Below, piece after piece: positions 20,817 through 32,928 of a DNA stretch of 64,000 nt. The notes under the pieces are model-generated. The model searched no databases. It was not told the DNA's origin and saw only the letters and a list, made by a program, of their open reading frames with translations. A program made the translations under genes and the position numbers. The DNA is from Crotalaria pallida (lineage: Eukaryota; Streptophyta; Magnoliopsida; Fabales; Fabaceae), in assembly GCA_037953625.1 (NCBI GenBank), contig CM075655.1, positions 19,300,001-19,364,000 of the forward strand. The letters are read 5' to 3'. Position 1 is the first letter of the stretch; every line of letters begins with the position of its first letter.

Positions 20817-23800
20817 ATGACTAGGGGCAACCCAAGCTACTTTCATCCATATAACCCTGAAATTGATAGAACTTATCACAGACTAGTTAGACAAAATAGG
20901 AACCAGTCCATAGGTAGTGAGTCTATTGAGTCTTTACATAGTGAGTCTGCTTCTTTTTCTTCTATTCCTATAAATTCTTATTCTTATTCTAATTATTCTG
21001 AAAATATGGCTCAACCTCCACCACGTGAGAGGACATTGAGGGAGCTGGCTGCACCTGATTTCACTATTGAAGATTTGTGCATCCAGTATCCCGATGACCC
21101 GTATGAGCTAAGGTCTGGACTAATTCATTTGTTTCCCAAGTTTAATGGTCTTGCAGGTGAGGATCCTCATAAACATCTCAAGTAGTTCCATATTGTCTGT
21201 GCTACTATGAAACCACATGATGTGCAAGAGGATCATGTTTGTCTTAAGGCATTCCCACACTCCCTAGAGGGGCTAGCCAAGGATTGGTTGTACGATCTGG
21301 CCCCTGGTTCTATCACAGTCTGGGATGACCTGAAGAGGGCATTTTTGGAGAAATTCTTCCCTGCATGCAGAACAACAGCAATCCGAAAGGATATATCAGG
21401 CATCAGGCAACAAAGTGGAGAAAGTCTCTACGAGTATTGGGAGAGATTCAAGAGACTGTGTGCGAGCTGCCCCCACCATCAGATCTCAGAGCAGTTGCTT
21501 ATTCAATATTTCTATGAAGGTCTCAACCTCATGGAGAGAAACATGCTTGATGCTGCAAGTGGTGGTGCCCTAGGAGACATGACACCTTTAGAAGCCAGAG
21601 TCAAGATTGAGAAGATGGCTTCCAATTGTCAACAATTCCATGCAAGGGGCAACAGCGATGCAATCATAGTGAGAGGAGTGAATGATGTTGGCACAAGTTC
21701 TGGTAAGGTTGAGAAGCTTGAACAGAAGATAGATTCACTTACAACTTTGGTCACTCAATTGGCCATCAACCAGAAGAAGTTGTCTTTGCCTGCTAGATTA
21801 TGTGGCATATGCACATCCGCTGAGCACCCCACAGATGCATGCCCTTCTGTGCAGCAGCAGCCCACGACTGGTGCTGACCAACCTGAGGCATATGCCGCCA
21901 ACATCTTCAATAGTAGAAACCAGCAGCCACAGAACTTTGATCTCTCTACCAATAGATACAACCCTGGTTGGAGGAACCATCCCAACCTGAGATGGTCTGA
22001 TCAGCAGCAACCTTCACAGGTTCAATTTCAGAACAATTCTAGACCACCATATGTACCTCCTCCAGTCCAGCAACAGAGACAACAACAGGCTAATTCTGCA
22101 CCACCAGCTCCTAGTACTGAGCAGCAGCCTTCATTGGAAGAGCTGATGAAACAGATGACCATGCAAAATCTCCAATTCCAACAGGAAACTAGAGCATCCA
22201 TTCAAAGACAAGAGGCCTCCATTCAATCTTTGACCAATCAGATGGGACAGATGGCAACAGCAATCAACACTATGCAATCTCAGAATTCTAACAAGTTGCC
22301 ATCCCAAACAGTGATCAATCCAAACCAGAATGTGAATGCCATTAGTCTAAGGTCAGGGAAGCAGATTGTCACACCCACACCAGAATCTGACCTCAACAAA
22401 GATGATCTAGTTTCAACCAACAAGAAGAGCCAAATGGTCGAGGAGAGTGAGCACACAAGTACCAGAAAATCCCATCCAGCTCAGCCTTCCACAAGCACAA
22501 CACCTGCTGCTGCCCTACAACCACCCCCCATTCCTCTTCCTTTCCCACCAAGGGGGGTGACTCAAAGCAAGAAAATAGAAGAGATTGACAAAGAGATACT
22601 TGACACATTCAGGAAGGTGGAAGTCAACATACCCCTTCTTGATGCAATCAAGCAAATTCCAAGGTATGCAAAGTTCTTGAAGGATCTATGCACACACAAA
22701 CGGAAGCTCAAGGGCAATGAGAGGATCAGCATGGGAAGAAATGTATCTGCTCTTATAGGTAAACCCGTCCCTCATATTCCTGAAAAGTGTAAGGATCCTG
22801 GAACTTTCTCTGTGCCTTGTATCATAGGTAATACTAAATTTGAGAATGCTTTGCTAGATTTAGGAGCATCTATTAATGTTATGCCTATGTCTGTTTTCAA
22901 GTCTCTTTCACTTGGACCCCTTCAACCTACGGGTGTGGTTATTCACTTGGCAAATAGATCTACTGCCAACCCCGCAGGTTTGATAGAGGATGTCCTGGTT
23001 CGGGTTGAAGAGCTTATCTTTCCTGCTGATTTTTATATTCTTGATATGGAAGAGGACACCTCTCGTAGTGCTGTCCCTATCATATTAGGGAGACCATTTT
23101 TGAAAACAGCCCGAACCAAGATAGATGTGCATGCAGGTACACTTTCCATGGAATTTGATGACAGTGTGGTTCGATTCAATATTTTTGATGCTATGAAACA
23201 TTTTTCTGATGACCACTCTGTTTTTCATGTTGACTTGATTGATGATCTGATTGATGAGCATGTTCTAGACTTTTTGCATGATTATGATTTGCCATCTTTC
23301 ACTAGCTCATTTACTTGTTCTGCATGTTCTGATTCCGAAATGTGCACTGCATGCATTGAAATTGACCAGTTTTTAAATTCTGCTACTGCATCTGTTGATT
23401 CATATGATATAGATTCAGATCATGCTAACCCCATTTCTGTTTTGCATGAGTCTAATTCACTTGTTCAGGTGCAGGCGGCAGAATCCAATTCTGCTGCTCC
23501 TTTAGTTCCATCTGTGATGCAGGCACCTTTATTGGACCTGAAGCCCCTTCCTCCTCATCTCAAATATGCTTACTTGGAGGCTGAGCAGAAACTTCCAGTG
23601 ATCATCTCTACCTCCCTTTCTGTTGATCAAGAGAAGCAACTGCTGGATGTGATTAGAGCAAACAAAAGGGCAATAGGATGGACTTTGGCAGACATACCTG
23701 GTATTTGCCCCTCCATGTGCATGCATCGGATTTTATTGGAGGATGGGGCTAAACCGGTGAGACAACCCCAGAGACGGTTGAACCCCCAGATTCTTGATGT

Positions 23801-24833
23801 GGTGAAGAAAGAGGTCACCAAGCTGCTGTAAGCTGGCATTATCTACCCCATTTCAGACAGCACTTGGGTAAGCCCGGTTCAAGTAGTTCCCAAGAAATCT
23901 GGGGTGACAGTTGTCAAAAATGAGAAGGATGAGCTGATTCCCACTAGAGTGCAGAACAGTTGGAGAGTCTGCATTGATTATAGGAAGCTCAACCAGGCGA
24001 CCCGCAAGGATCATTTTCCTCTTCCCTTCATTGATCAGATGTTGGAGCGCCTATCAGGTAAATATCACTATTGCTTCTTAGATGGTTTCTCTGGTTATTT
24101 CCAAATCTGTATTGCACCAGAGGACCAACATAAGACTACATTTACCTGTCCTTTTGGTACATTTGCTTATAGGAAGATGCCTTTTGGCCTATGCAATGCT
24201 CCTGGCACTTTTCAAAGATGTATGATGAGTATTTTTAATAACTTACTTGAGCATTGCATAGAGGTCTTCATGGATGATTTTAGTGTATATGGTTCCTCTT
24301 TTGATGCATGTCTTGATAGTTTGTCTAAGGTGCTTAATAGGTGCATTGAGACTAACCTTGTCTTGAATTTTGAAAAATGTCATTTTATGGTAGAACAAGG
24401 CATAGTCTTAGGGCACATTATTTCGCATAAGGGCATAGAGGTTGACCCTGCTAAGCTGCATGTAATATCACATTTGCCTTACCCCTCTTGCGTGCGAGAG
24501 GTGCGTTCTTTTCTTGGCCATGCAGGTTTCTATCGCAGGTTTATTCAAAACTTTAGCTCAATTTGCAGAACGGAGTTCTTGGTTGGTCAAAAAGTGTTGC
24601 TCTACAACTCTAGGCTTGGACTCATGAGTGGAAAGCTCCGCTCTAAATGGATTGGACCGTTTGTAGTCACCCAAGTGTTTCCTTATGGCACTGTGGAGAT
24701 CAAGAGTGAGTCCACAGACAAGAGCTTCAAAGTCAATGGCCACCGACTCAAGCCTTTCCTAACTACCCCTTCTTTGGATAATGCACCTGTGGAGGAAGCC
24801 TCATTGGTCGACCCCATTTTTGACCCACCATGA
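20817..24833 (+). pseudogene. gag-pol: Athila 1 gag-pol (two stops, 1.6-kb deletion)
   Basis: The start is the ATG at 20817 (MTRGNPSYF), matching element 2. A CAG-to-TAG stop lies at 21183-21185 (..PHKHLK) and a CAA-to-TAA stop at about 23829. The frame is otherwise kept. Gag domain, CCHC knuckle (CGICTSAEHPTDAC), protease motif LLDLGAS and RT core including FMDD are present. Near 24554-24557 the sequence jumps from the end of RT to the integrase C-terminus. Relative to element 2, 1,626 bp (542 codons) are missing between two TAGC tetramers, and the frame is preserved. It lacks RNase H and the integrase catalytic core, so the copy cannot be autonomous. Confidence 0.93.
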
Positions 24834-24836
24834 TTT

Positions 24837-26339
24837 CGGGAGTCTTCTTTTCTCCTTCCTTACTCTTTTTATTGCACTTGTCTATATCAGTCTGATTCTG
24901 CTATTTGTTTTCCATTGAGGACAATGTGTGATTTAAGTGTGGGGGGGAGAGTAGTTTAGGTTGCATATTTTTGCTTTGATTTTTTAGGTTTTGCTAAGTT
25001 TTGGGCATTTTCTTGCATGTTTTTGCTTCATTTTAGTAGAGTCTTGGTATCTTGTGTCTGAATTCATGCATTTCTGTGTGTAAAGTTGCTTTTGATAATT
25101 AAGAGGTGGTAACACTGTGATATAATTGTCCCTTTTGTGAGGATTTGAGCCTTAATTGTGGGTGGATTGCTATATATGCCACCTAATTTTTCTTTCATGT
25201 GTGATTGCACTCTGGATTACTTGCACTCTAGAACTTGACTTGACTCTTGTTGATACTTGATATTCCCATGCACATTTTGAAATGATTTAGGCATTGTTTT
25301 TTCTTGAATAAGCCACTAGCCATATGAGCCTACCTTGAATGAATTTATCCTTTGATAGCCCCTTTGAGCCTTTATATCCCTTTTCTTTGTTCTTTAGCTC
25401 ATTACAAGCCTATGACTGGAAAACCATGATTGTCCTAACCTTAGGGAACGTTGGAGCTTTGGAATTGTTTTGGGAATGGGTATTAAGTAAGCGAGGGTGC
25501 TTTGTTCTTCATCTCTTGTGAGTTCTGGGTTTTGCCTCTATGGTCGGTGAAGTAATTATGGCTTTATCTCATTATGCCATTTTTATTGTTTCTTCGTTTC
25601 TTTCGTTCATGAAGTTCTGCAATGTAATGCAATTCAAAAAAAAAAAAAAAGAAAAAAAAAGAAAAAAAAGAAGAAGAAGAAGAAGAAAAAGAAAAAAAAT
25701 GGAATAAAAGGTTGATTGAGGCATGGAGGTTTGGAATTAGAGGTTGTTGTTATGTTTACCATTTCATTCTAGGGTGGATTGTGCTTATTTTTTTTTACTT
25801 GTTCCCCATTGCTCCTCTATTCCCTGGGTTTTAGCTACATTTCCCATATTTTTATCCTACCTTGTCCTTGGCCCCATTACAACCCTGAAAAGACCTTTTG
25901 ATCTTAATGTGCATGTGTGTTGATTGTTGATGTTAGAGGCTTGTCAAGCTTATGGTTGTGTTTGTTTTTCATGATGTGCCTTGAGTGTAAACACTGATTA
26001 ACCTTAAACACTTGAGTGTAAACACTATTGAGTGATCCTTGTGAGTTTCTATCATCTTTGTGACTACCCTCTTGATGTCATTGGTTTTCTTTGCATATTT
26101 GAAATAATTGGATGATGTTCATGGATGCCTTGATTCTTTGGTCCTTATTTTCTTCGTGTGCTCGATTTTGCCCATTTCTTTGCATTTCCAAGAATTCATT
26201 GTGAAGTATGTAATCTCTTAGGTTTGCATTCATTAGTTTTAGTAATCTTGTTACATGATTCACTTTGGTGCATATTGATTTTCTCAGTCCTAATTCTTAG
26301 TTTTGCCCAGGAGTGCAAAAGGATAAGTGTGGGGGTATT
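24837..26339 (+). other. Athila 1 noncoding 3' region with two polypurine tracts
   Basis: No env-like ORF, only chance frames under 100 codons. TAAGTGTGGGGGGGAGAG at 24934-24951 closely repeats the terminal tract TAAGTGTGGGGGTATT (about 26324-26339). An A/GAA-rich purine run lies at 25636-25699. Confidence 0.8.
25636..25699 (+). repeat. A-rich and (GAA)n purine tract
   Basis: Simple repeat of A runs and AAG units. The element 2 counterpart is at 57298-57350 with a different length. Confidence 0.85.
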
Positions 26340-27463
26340 TGATGAGCATTTTATTTCCCATTTTTCCTTGCATTATTTTACTCCTATTATTGATACTTGT
26401 TGCCTATTTGACATTGTTTAGCTTGATTTAGTGATTTAGAGTTTATTGGACTAATATTCTGAATATTGTTTAATTTGGGATTATTTAGCCTAATTAATTC
26501 TATTTCTATTTTCAGGTCATATTTGGCACAAGGGTTTTTTGGACATTTTGGGAATGAAGATTTAATTTTGGAAGAGAAGATATATGATGAAGTGAAGATT
26601 GTAATCTATCTTTAGGATTAGTTGAGATTTAGTTATATCTTTTAAGATTTAGATTTTATCTATAAGATATTTTTAGATTTAATTTAGAGATAAGCTTTCC
26701 TTAGGATTTGGGCCCATGATTTAGGCCCGTTTTGTGATTTAAAAAGCCAAATTCGTGTAAACCCTAGGGGAGACCTTCCATTCACGTTTTTTTACATTCT
26801 CTCTCTTAGAGAAGGCTTAGTTTTGCTCTCCAAGCTTGTGGTGGATGCTAGGGTTTCTCTCTCTTCCCTTTTTTTCTACACGTTTTTGGTATTTTTCTTC
26901 ATGGAAGGCTAAACTCTTAGGTTAAATCCCTTTGGTAATGTATCACATACTCTTGAGGTTCTATTCTTAATGCTATTTCGTTTTTATTCACTGTTTTCAT
27001 GCTTATTGATATGTTATGGTTCGCTTAGTTCCATTATATAGAGATAATCCATGTGTATGAATGCTTAATTTATGCAAACTCGTAAAAAGTCCATGCTTTG
27101 GCTTTTAATGCTTAATTAGAGGTTTGGGTTTTGGGGTGAGAATTGAATTTTCGCTTAGTATTTAATTCTCACGAGTTGGACAGTGAAGAGGAAAGAAATT
27201 GATCTTTTGTGACCGATGATAGAGTTGTGAACGCGAGCCAAAGGGGTTTATCCGCTTTTCCTTATTTGTTTCTTCGTTTTGATTTAATTCTGTTTTGATT
27301 TCAATTATTCAATATTCAATACAAAAAAACCCCCCCTGTTTTCTATGCATACTATGTGTTCGACCTTTTGCTTGATAAGATATTTCTTGGGAGACGACCT
27401 AGGAGTCACTTCCTAGTACTATACTTAAACTGTTTTTATTTGTATCGGGTACGGCCTCGATCA
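26340..27463 (+). repeat. Athila 1 3' LTR
   Basis: 1,124 bp, TGATGAGC..CTCGATCA, directly after the GTGGGGGTATT tract and before CCAGC. Confidence 0.95.
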
Positions 27464-27720
27464 CCAGCCACTCACACGATGAAACGTGGCAGTTACAAAG
27501 AGGCGCTTTTTCAAATTTCAAAATTTGCAATGATGTGGCACAACTCTCAAGGACACGCGCTGTACCTAGAGAACCCAAAAAGTCACCTCGAACAGGCTAC
27601 AAGGTTAAAGTTGGAAATAGTTGTCAAAGCAATCCCAAACTAAGACATCCGAAAAGGTCAACCCGAAACACTTGCTACCTCGTCACAGACTTCTCAAAGT
27701 CTTACGAGCTGGGGGGGCTT
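27464..27720 (+). other. Tat element 3' internal end with polypurine tract
   Basis: Resumes the Tat sequence after the Athila 1 duplication (CCAGC, 27464-27468). Ends in the tract GAGCTGGGGGGGCTT (about 27706-27720). Noncoding. Confidence 0.6.
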
Positions 27721-28355
27721 TTAGGGTCTGCCGACCAGACACGGATTCAAGCCTTGTCAAAAGGATTCTCTAAGGGCACTTCCCTCGGTTCACTTAACAT
27801 GAACGTCCCTCGCTCGGACTCATGAACTCCGAGCATACCCAAAGGACCAGGCTCGGACTTGATGGAACCGAGCCTCATCATCGATCCTCAATCCATCAGG
27901 CTTGAGACTCTAGGCCGAGACATACCGTCGGCTAGCGGATAAGCTCAGACCCACCGAGGCTTCTTATCCCTTCCGCAAATCACTCCTAGATTCTCGCAAC
28001 AGCCTAGACATGAGATCTTCAGCTGATCCTATCCAGATTCTAAGAGCATAATCCTCCGATATTATCTCACAGAATCCTGGTTCAGCTTAACCCTGATACA
28101 GGGCCTAGACGGCCCATATCAGCCTCCTCCAAACCCTATAAATAGCTCACTACAACTAGGGTTTCAGGTACATACTCTCATCCCTAAGTTGACACTCTGC
28201 ACACACACGTTGACTAGGGAGATCCTGCTTTTCCCAACTAGAATTGCAGAAATACCATAAGTCACAAATTAACTCTTGATCCTCTCTAGGGCTCCTGATT
28301 CCATAATCTTGAGCACTTAGAGGGTTAAGGACATCTAGTGTTCCAGGACACTACA
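27721..28355 (+). mobile_element. Tat-type gypsy LTR (copy 2)
   Basis: About 635 bp, related to 1677-2216, ending CCAGGACACTACA at 28355 where copia pol sequence begins. The exact start is uncertain by a few bases. The junction suggests that the Tat element inserted into SIRE-c pol. Confidence 0.6.
28137..28144 (+). promoter_or_regulatory. TATA box of Tat-type LTR (copy 2)
   Basis: TATAAATA in AAACCCTATAAATAGCTC, collinear with 2001-2008. Confidence 0.6.
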
Positions 28356-30178
28356 ATATCTGTTAATGAAATTTCAGGTATTCTTGGAGATTTGTTCATT
28401 GATGAGGATGAGGAGCCAAATGCTAAAGGAAAGGAGCATTCCGAAAGCAAGGAAAAATCAGTCGAATCTGTTGAGGAGAAAAATCAAGAACAATCCTTGG
28501 AACTCAACGCTGATTTGCCTAAGGAATGGAGAACATCTAGGCACCATCCCATTGATCAGATTATCGGTGATATCTCAAAAGGTGTAAGTACACGCAATTC
28601 TATTAGCAATATGTGTAACTTCTTTGCATTTGTTTCTCAAGTAGAGCCAAAGAATTATTCTGAGGCTATGCTTGATGAGCATTGGCTTTTGGCAATGCAA
28701 GAGGAATTAAACCAGTTCGAAAGAAATCAGGTGTGGGAACTTGTTCCTAGGCCTGAGTCTCGTCCGATTATTGGAACTAAGTGGATTTATAAAAATAAAC
28801 TTGATGAGGCTGGTTTAATTGTTCGAAACAAATCTAGGCTAGTTGCACAAGGTTACAACCAGGAAGAGGGGATAGATTATGAGGAAACATTTTCCCCTGT
28901 TGCTAGGTTGGAAGCCATTAGACTGCTTTTAGCTTTTGCATGCATTTTAGATTTTAAATTATATCAAATGGACGTAAAGAGTGCCTTTCTTAATGGTTTT
29001 ATAAATGAAGAAGTTTATGTGTGTCAACCTCCTGGCTTTGAAAGTTATGAACACCCAGATTATGTTTTTAAATTGAAAAAGGCTTTGTACGGTTTGAAAC
29101 AAGCTCCTAGAGCATGGTACGACCGTCTTAGCAAATTTTTATTGGAAAATAATTTTGAAAGAGGGAAGGTTGATAACACACTTTTTATTAAAAAGAAAGG
29201 AAAGGACATTCTTTTAGTTCAAATTTATGTTGATGACATTATTTTCGGTGCTACTAATGAAATCCTTTGCAAGGAATTTTCTAGTATGATGCAGGAAGAG
29301 TTCGAGATGTCTATGATGGGCGAGCTGAACTTTTTCCTGGGATTACAAATAAAGCAAGAAAAGGACGAAATTTTCATTAGCCAAACAAAATACTGCAAGG
29401 AATTACTGAAAAGATTGGTATGGATAAGGCCAAGGCAGTAGCAACACCGATAAGCACATCCTGTTATCTGGACAAAGATGAAGGAGGTAAATCCGTAGAA
29501 ATTACAAAATATCGAGGTATAATCGGATCCCTTCTCTATTTAACGGCAAGTAGGCCGGATATAATGTTTAGTGTGTGTCTTTGTGCTCGGTTCCAGTCGA
29601 ATCCAAAAGAAACGCACATGGTTGCTGCCAAGCGTATAATGAAATATTTGTCTTGCACAACTAATATGGGTTTATGGTACCCCAAAGGTTCTTCTTGTAA
29701 TCTTGTTGGGTATTCTGATTCTGACTTTGCTGGCTGCAAGGTAGATAGAAAAAGCACTAGCGACACTTGTCATCTTCTTGGCAATTCTTTGGTATCATGG
29801 GCTAGTAAGAAATAGTCTAGTGTGGCCCTATCTACAGCTGAGGCTGAATATGTCGCCGCAGGTAGTTGTTGTGCGCAGATTTTGTGGTTGAAACAACAAC
29901 TCCTAGACTTTGGTGTAAGTCTAGATCACATTCCCATTAAATGTGATAATACCAGTGCTATTAGTATTACCAAAAACCCAGTGCAACATTCTCGCACGAA
30001 GCATATAGAGATTCCACACCATTTTATTCATGATCATATTCAAAAGGGTGATTGCATTATTGAGTATGTTGATACTTCGCGGCAGTTGGCTGATATCTTT
30101 ACGAAACCGCTTCCAAAAAAAAATTTCTTTTTCATTCGTAGAGAAATTGGTTTAACTTCTGCCTCTCACCTATTTTGA
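28356..30178 (+). pseudogene. pol: SIRE-c pol: RT and RNase H (broken)
   Basis: Copia reverse transcriptase followed by RNase H. Seen: WIYKNKLDEAG, RLVAQGYNQEEGIDY, YQMDVKSAFLNG, the catalytic motif YVDD in QIYVDDIIFGAT, the connection region SRPDIMFSVC, RNase H SDSDFAGCK and STAEAEYVAAGSC, and the terminal KHIEIPHHFIHD and ADIFTKPLP. Damage is a one-base frameshift near 29415 (..ELLKR then MDKAKAV) and a TAG at about 29816 (..ASKK). Gag, protease and integrase are missing because the sequence begins at the Tat LTR junction. It is about as close to Copia-B pol as one family is to another in the same lineage. Confidence 0.9.
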
Positions 30179-30470
30179 GTATGTGAGTCTGTTTATCTCT
30201 GTTGTTATTATTGATGCATCTTCTTAGTGTTTCAGGGGGAGATAACACATCTTTTTTATGATTACAAAAGGGGGAGAGATATTCTGATATATATGACTAA
30301 TGCATACAGGGGGAGATACTCTGAACAATGAACGATGCAAAATTTTGATCAAATTGAATTATTTTTTGTGCATTTATACAGGGGGAGATGATATGGATTA
30401 TTCTATATTCCTGTATTTAGTGTTCTAAGGAAGGTTTTGGTACTTTATATGTATATATTGCTTGTATAAT
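30179..30470 (+). other. SIRE-c post-pol region with four polypurine-like repeats
   Basis: CAGGGGGAGATAA (30233), AAAAGGGGGAGAG (30266), CAGGGGGAGATAC (30307) and CAGGGGGAGATGA (30379), at intervals of roughly 35-70 bp. The true terminal tract is at 42680-42691. Noncoding. Confidence 0.8.
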
Positions 30471-30742
30471 TGATTTGGGTCCAATATATATAGATTTGAG
30501 CATTGATTTGACTCCCTTATACTATGTATTTGGCTTGTTTCTTTAGCAAATTTAGGACTTTTTATTAGATTTTAATTATTTTTAGTAGTTTAGGGTCCTT
30601 TGAACGTTTTGATCCGTTTGTTAGTGTTTCAGGTACTTTTTGGAGCTTAAATGAATAAAATATTTATGGACCTGAAAAGAGGACGAAAAGATCTTGCAAA
30701 TGGAAAAAGAACGGAGCAAAATGGAGCCGAAGTAGGTCCCAC

Positions 30743-30755
30743 GCGCCTGGGGCGC
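30743..30755. repeat. GC-rich near-palindrome GCGCCTGGGGCGC
   Basis: First of four such motifs in the solo LTR; the others are at 41511, 41559 and 41582. With Copia-B removed, the first two are 23 bp apart; the last two are also 23 bp apart. Confidence 0.8.
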
Positions 30756-30761
30756 GGGGAC

Positions 30762-30766
30762 GGGTG
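30762..30766. repeat. Target site duplication GGGTG (left of Copia-B)
   Basis: Identical to 41507-41511. Confidence 0.92.
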
Positions 30767-30902
30767 TGTTGGAAACCAACAAGCGGGCTAAGCAAATACT
30801 AGAGGGGGGGTGAATAGTATTTTGAAGCACTAATACCAAATATTTCGATTGATAATTGAAGAATGGAGCTAAGACTGAATTTTCTGCAATCAGACACAAA
30901 AT

Positions 30903-30974
30903 ACTCGAGTCTTTTGTGAAATACTCGAGTTTTTCAGTGATGAACAACTCGAGTCTTTTCTGAAATACTCGAGT
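30903..30974. repeat. ACTCGAGT array, U5 side of Copia-B 3' LTR
   Basis: Starts 30903, 30923, 30947, 30967: two pairs, each 20 bp apart. The same array is in the other LTR at about 40066-40137. Confidence 0.9.
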
Positions 30975-31868
30975 TTTTCCTATCAGATATGGGAAAAACC
31001 AGAAACGAAAATTCAGCAATTTAACTCAAATCAATTCAATAATAAACAGGAACTTATCCAACAGAATAACAAGCAATCTAAATAACTTTTAAACACAAAG
31101 ATTCCTTGAACTTGCTACCTAATTGTATAAATCCTAATTGATTGAAATGACTTAAGTCTATTGAGCTAGAAAGTAGATTAAAAGCAATAAACCAACACTC
31201 AAGCAATTTTATCCTGGTTCACTCCAACAATGAGCTACATCCAGTCCTCCTAATCACTTAGGAGTTTCTACTAATAATCAAATTGTTAGAAATTACAAAG
31301 GATTGCTTGAGAATGGCCTCACTCAACCTAACCCTTTCAAGAGTGTACCAAACTCTTGATTTCTACCCCAATTTGATTCCGGTGATTGAAGAACTCTTCA
31401 CAAAGCTTCCTTGAACTCCCTTCAAGAAACTCCACCGGGCTAGGAACCTCCTAGTCTTGTGCTTGAGAACCTCTCAAGACTTCCAACACCCTAAGCCACT
31501 TAGGGTTTGCTTGGGAACAATCCAAGACTTTGAATAATCAAGCTTTTTGTATGTGTATTACTAATCTCACAATGGATTAGCACAAATAAGCACAGCTCAA
31601 TGTAAGAATTGAGGCCTAAAACTCAACTTGGAATAAAATGACAATATGATTGAGAAGTTGAGCTTTTTGGGAATTAACACTTGAGAAAAGGAAATTATGA
31701 AAGCTTGTGATCAATAATGTGTTGTTGTCTTGTTTGTTCTTGCACAAATTCAAAGAGAAATTTTACAATTAGGTTCTGAATTGCTCTCTTGGGTTGGATG
31801 AGACTCAAATGCCCTCAATTGGGTTTTTGAGTTTCTCCAACGTTCATTTTTGCTGACTGGACAAAAAT

Positions 31869-32028
31869 ACTCGAGTCTTTTGGTAAAAACTCGAGTCTTT
31901 TTGGTCGGTCACGAGTGAATTGGTGCACGAACAAGACTAACGGTCATAATTGCTGACCTGGCACAAATACTCGAGTTTTTCTATAAATACTCGAGTATAT
32001 ACTCGAGTCTTTATCAAAATACTCGAGT
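31869..32028. repeat. ACTCGAGT array, U3 side of Copia-B 3' LTR
   Basis: Starts 31869, 31889, 31969, 31989, 32001, 32021: three pairs at 20 bp, the last two pairs 12 bp apart. Copy in the other LTR at about 41032-41191. Confidence 0.9.
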
Positions 32029-32343
32029 ATTTTGATCAGATATGGGAAAAATTATTTTTCAATTTTATTTTTCCTCTCAAGTATTAATTTTTGGTCAATC
32101 TCAACTTAATAAACATATAAAAATTTATTCCTAGAAGAGACTAACTATTTCTACCCACTCTCAACCACTCTCAACATAAATTAGAAATTTACAATTAATA
32201 TTTGATTGAGAATGATTGGGCACTTGTCTTCTTTTCTTGACTTCTTGTTGATGTTGATGTTGCAATATCTTCAAGGCATGATTTGTTAATTATTTTGTCA
32301 TCATCAAAACATAATCCACATAATTAGGAGCATTGAATTCACA

Positions 32344-32357
32344 ATCTCCCCCTTTTT
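32344..32357 (-). promoter_or_regulatory. Copia-B polypurine tract
   Basis: Minus strand AAAAAGGGGGAGAT adjoining the 3' LTR, the same 14 bases as in the gag-only array. Confidence 0.88.
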
Positions 32358-32928
32358 GGTGATGACAAAATAATTAACACTTGATCCATTTGTTAAGCTT
32401 GATCCACTTGGAGATGCAACTCCCCCTCACTAAATGATACTTTTCACCTATCTAAAAATTCAGCTTGAGCAAGATGTTATGACAATTTAATTTTAGCACC
32501 AAGCCTATGGTATTAGAGAATTTAACAATTATCAGAGTATATACCATAATTAGAGATTTTAGGTGCAACAATATCAAGACAAGACAAGTGTAATATCTCT
32601 CCCCCTTTTTGTCATACGCCAAAAAGATGTAACAATTTAGAAAAAGATCAAGGGAGGAGAGGTGCATAATCGGAAAACCCCATAACCAACTATGCAAAAA
32701 AAACGGAGATATAATAACAATAAAGAGCTCCCCCTGAAGCTTTGCACAAACATCATAATGAAGACCAAATTCATTAACATAAAAATATCATAAAAGGTCC
32801 AAATCAAAGGTGCAATTAATAAACCCAAAGTCGCAAAACACCAAGTTCTCAAAGTACAGAAAATGCAACAAGATCAACATGATGAAAACATAATGAAAAC
32901 TAAAATAGAAAATCCATAAGCAGCAGCA
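32358..32928 (-). other. Copia-B noncoding region between extra ORF and polypurine tract
   Basis: Holds three further AGGGGGAG motifs in the element sense (about 32420, 32599, 32728). No coding sequence recognised; the small frames are chance. Confidence 0.75.

Larger units (their letters stand above)
18969..27463 (+). mobile_element. Athila-lineage gypsy element 1 (defective)
   Basis: 8,495 bp: LTR 18969-20091, tRNA-Asp primer site, leader, broken gag-pol, 1.5-kb noncoding 3' region, polypurine tract, LTR 26340-27463. Flanked by CCAGC. About 98-99% like element 2 by eye, but with two stops and a large internal deletion that removes RNase H and most of integrase. There is no env-like ORF, as in described envelope-less Athila relatives such as soybean Diaspora. 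Inserted in the Tat element. Confidence 0.95.
30471..30766 (+). mobile_element. Probable solo gypsy LTR, left part
   Basis: Begins TGATTTGGGTCC after ATAAT. The other end (41507-42622) finishes ..ATATCAACA followed by ATAAC, so the duplication matches at four of five bases. Copia-B inserted inside it (GGGTG). No gypsy coding sequence adjoins, so a solo LTR is the simplest reading. The left border is inferred. Confidence 0.5.
30767..32343 (-). repeat. Copia-B 3' LTR
   Basis: 1,577 bp, TGTTGGAAACC...TTGAATTCACA on the plus strand. ACTCGAGT occurs at 30903, 30923, 30947, 30967, 31869, 31889, 31969, 31989, 32001 and 32021. Confidence 0.95.

Noticed and set aside
25636..25699. A-rich run as a SINE/LINE or retrocopy tail
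   Set aside because: It lies at the same place in both Athila elements, so it is an internal simple repeat, with no flanking duplication.
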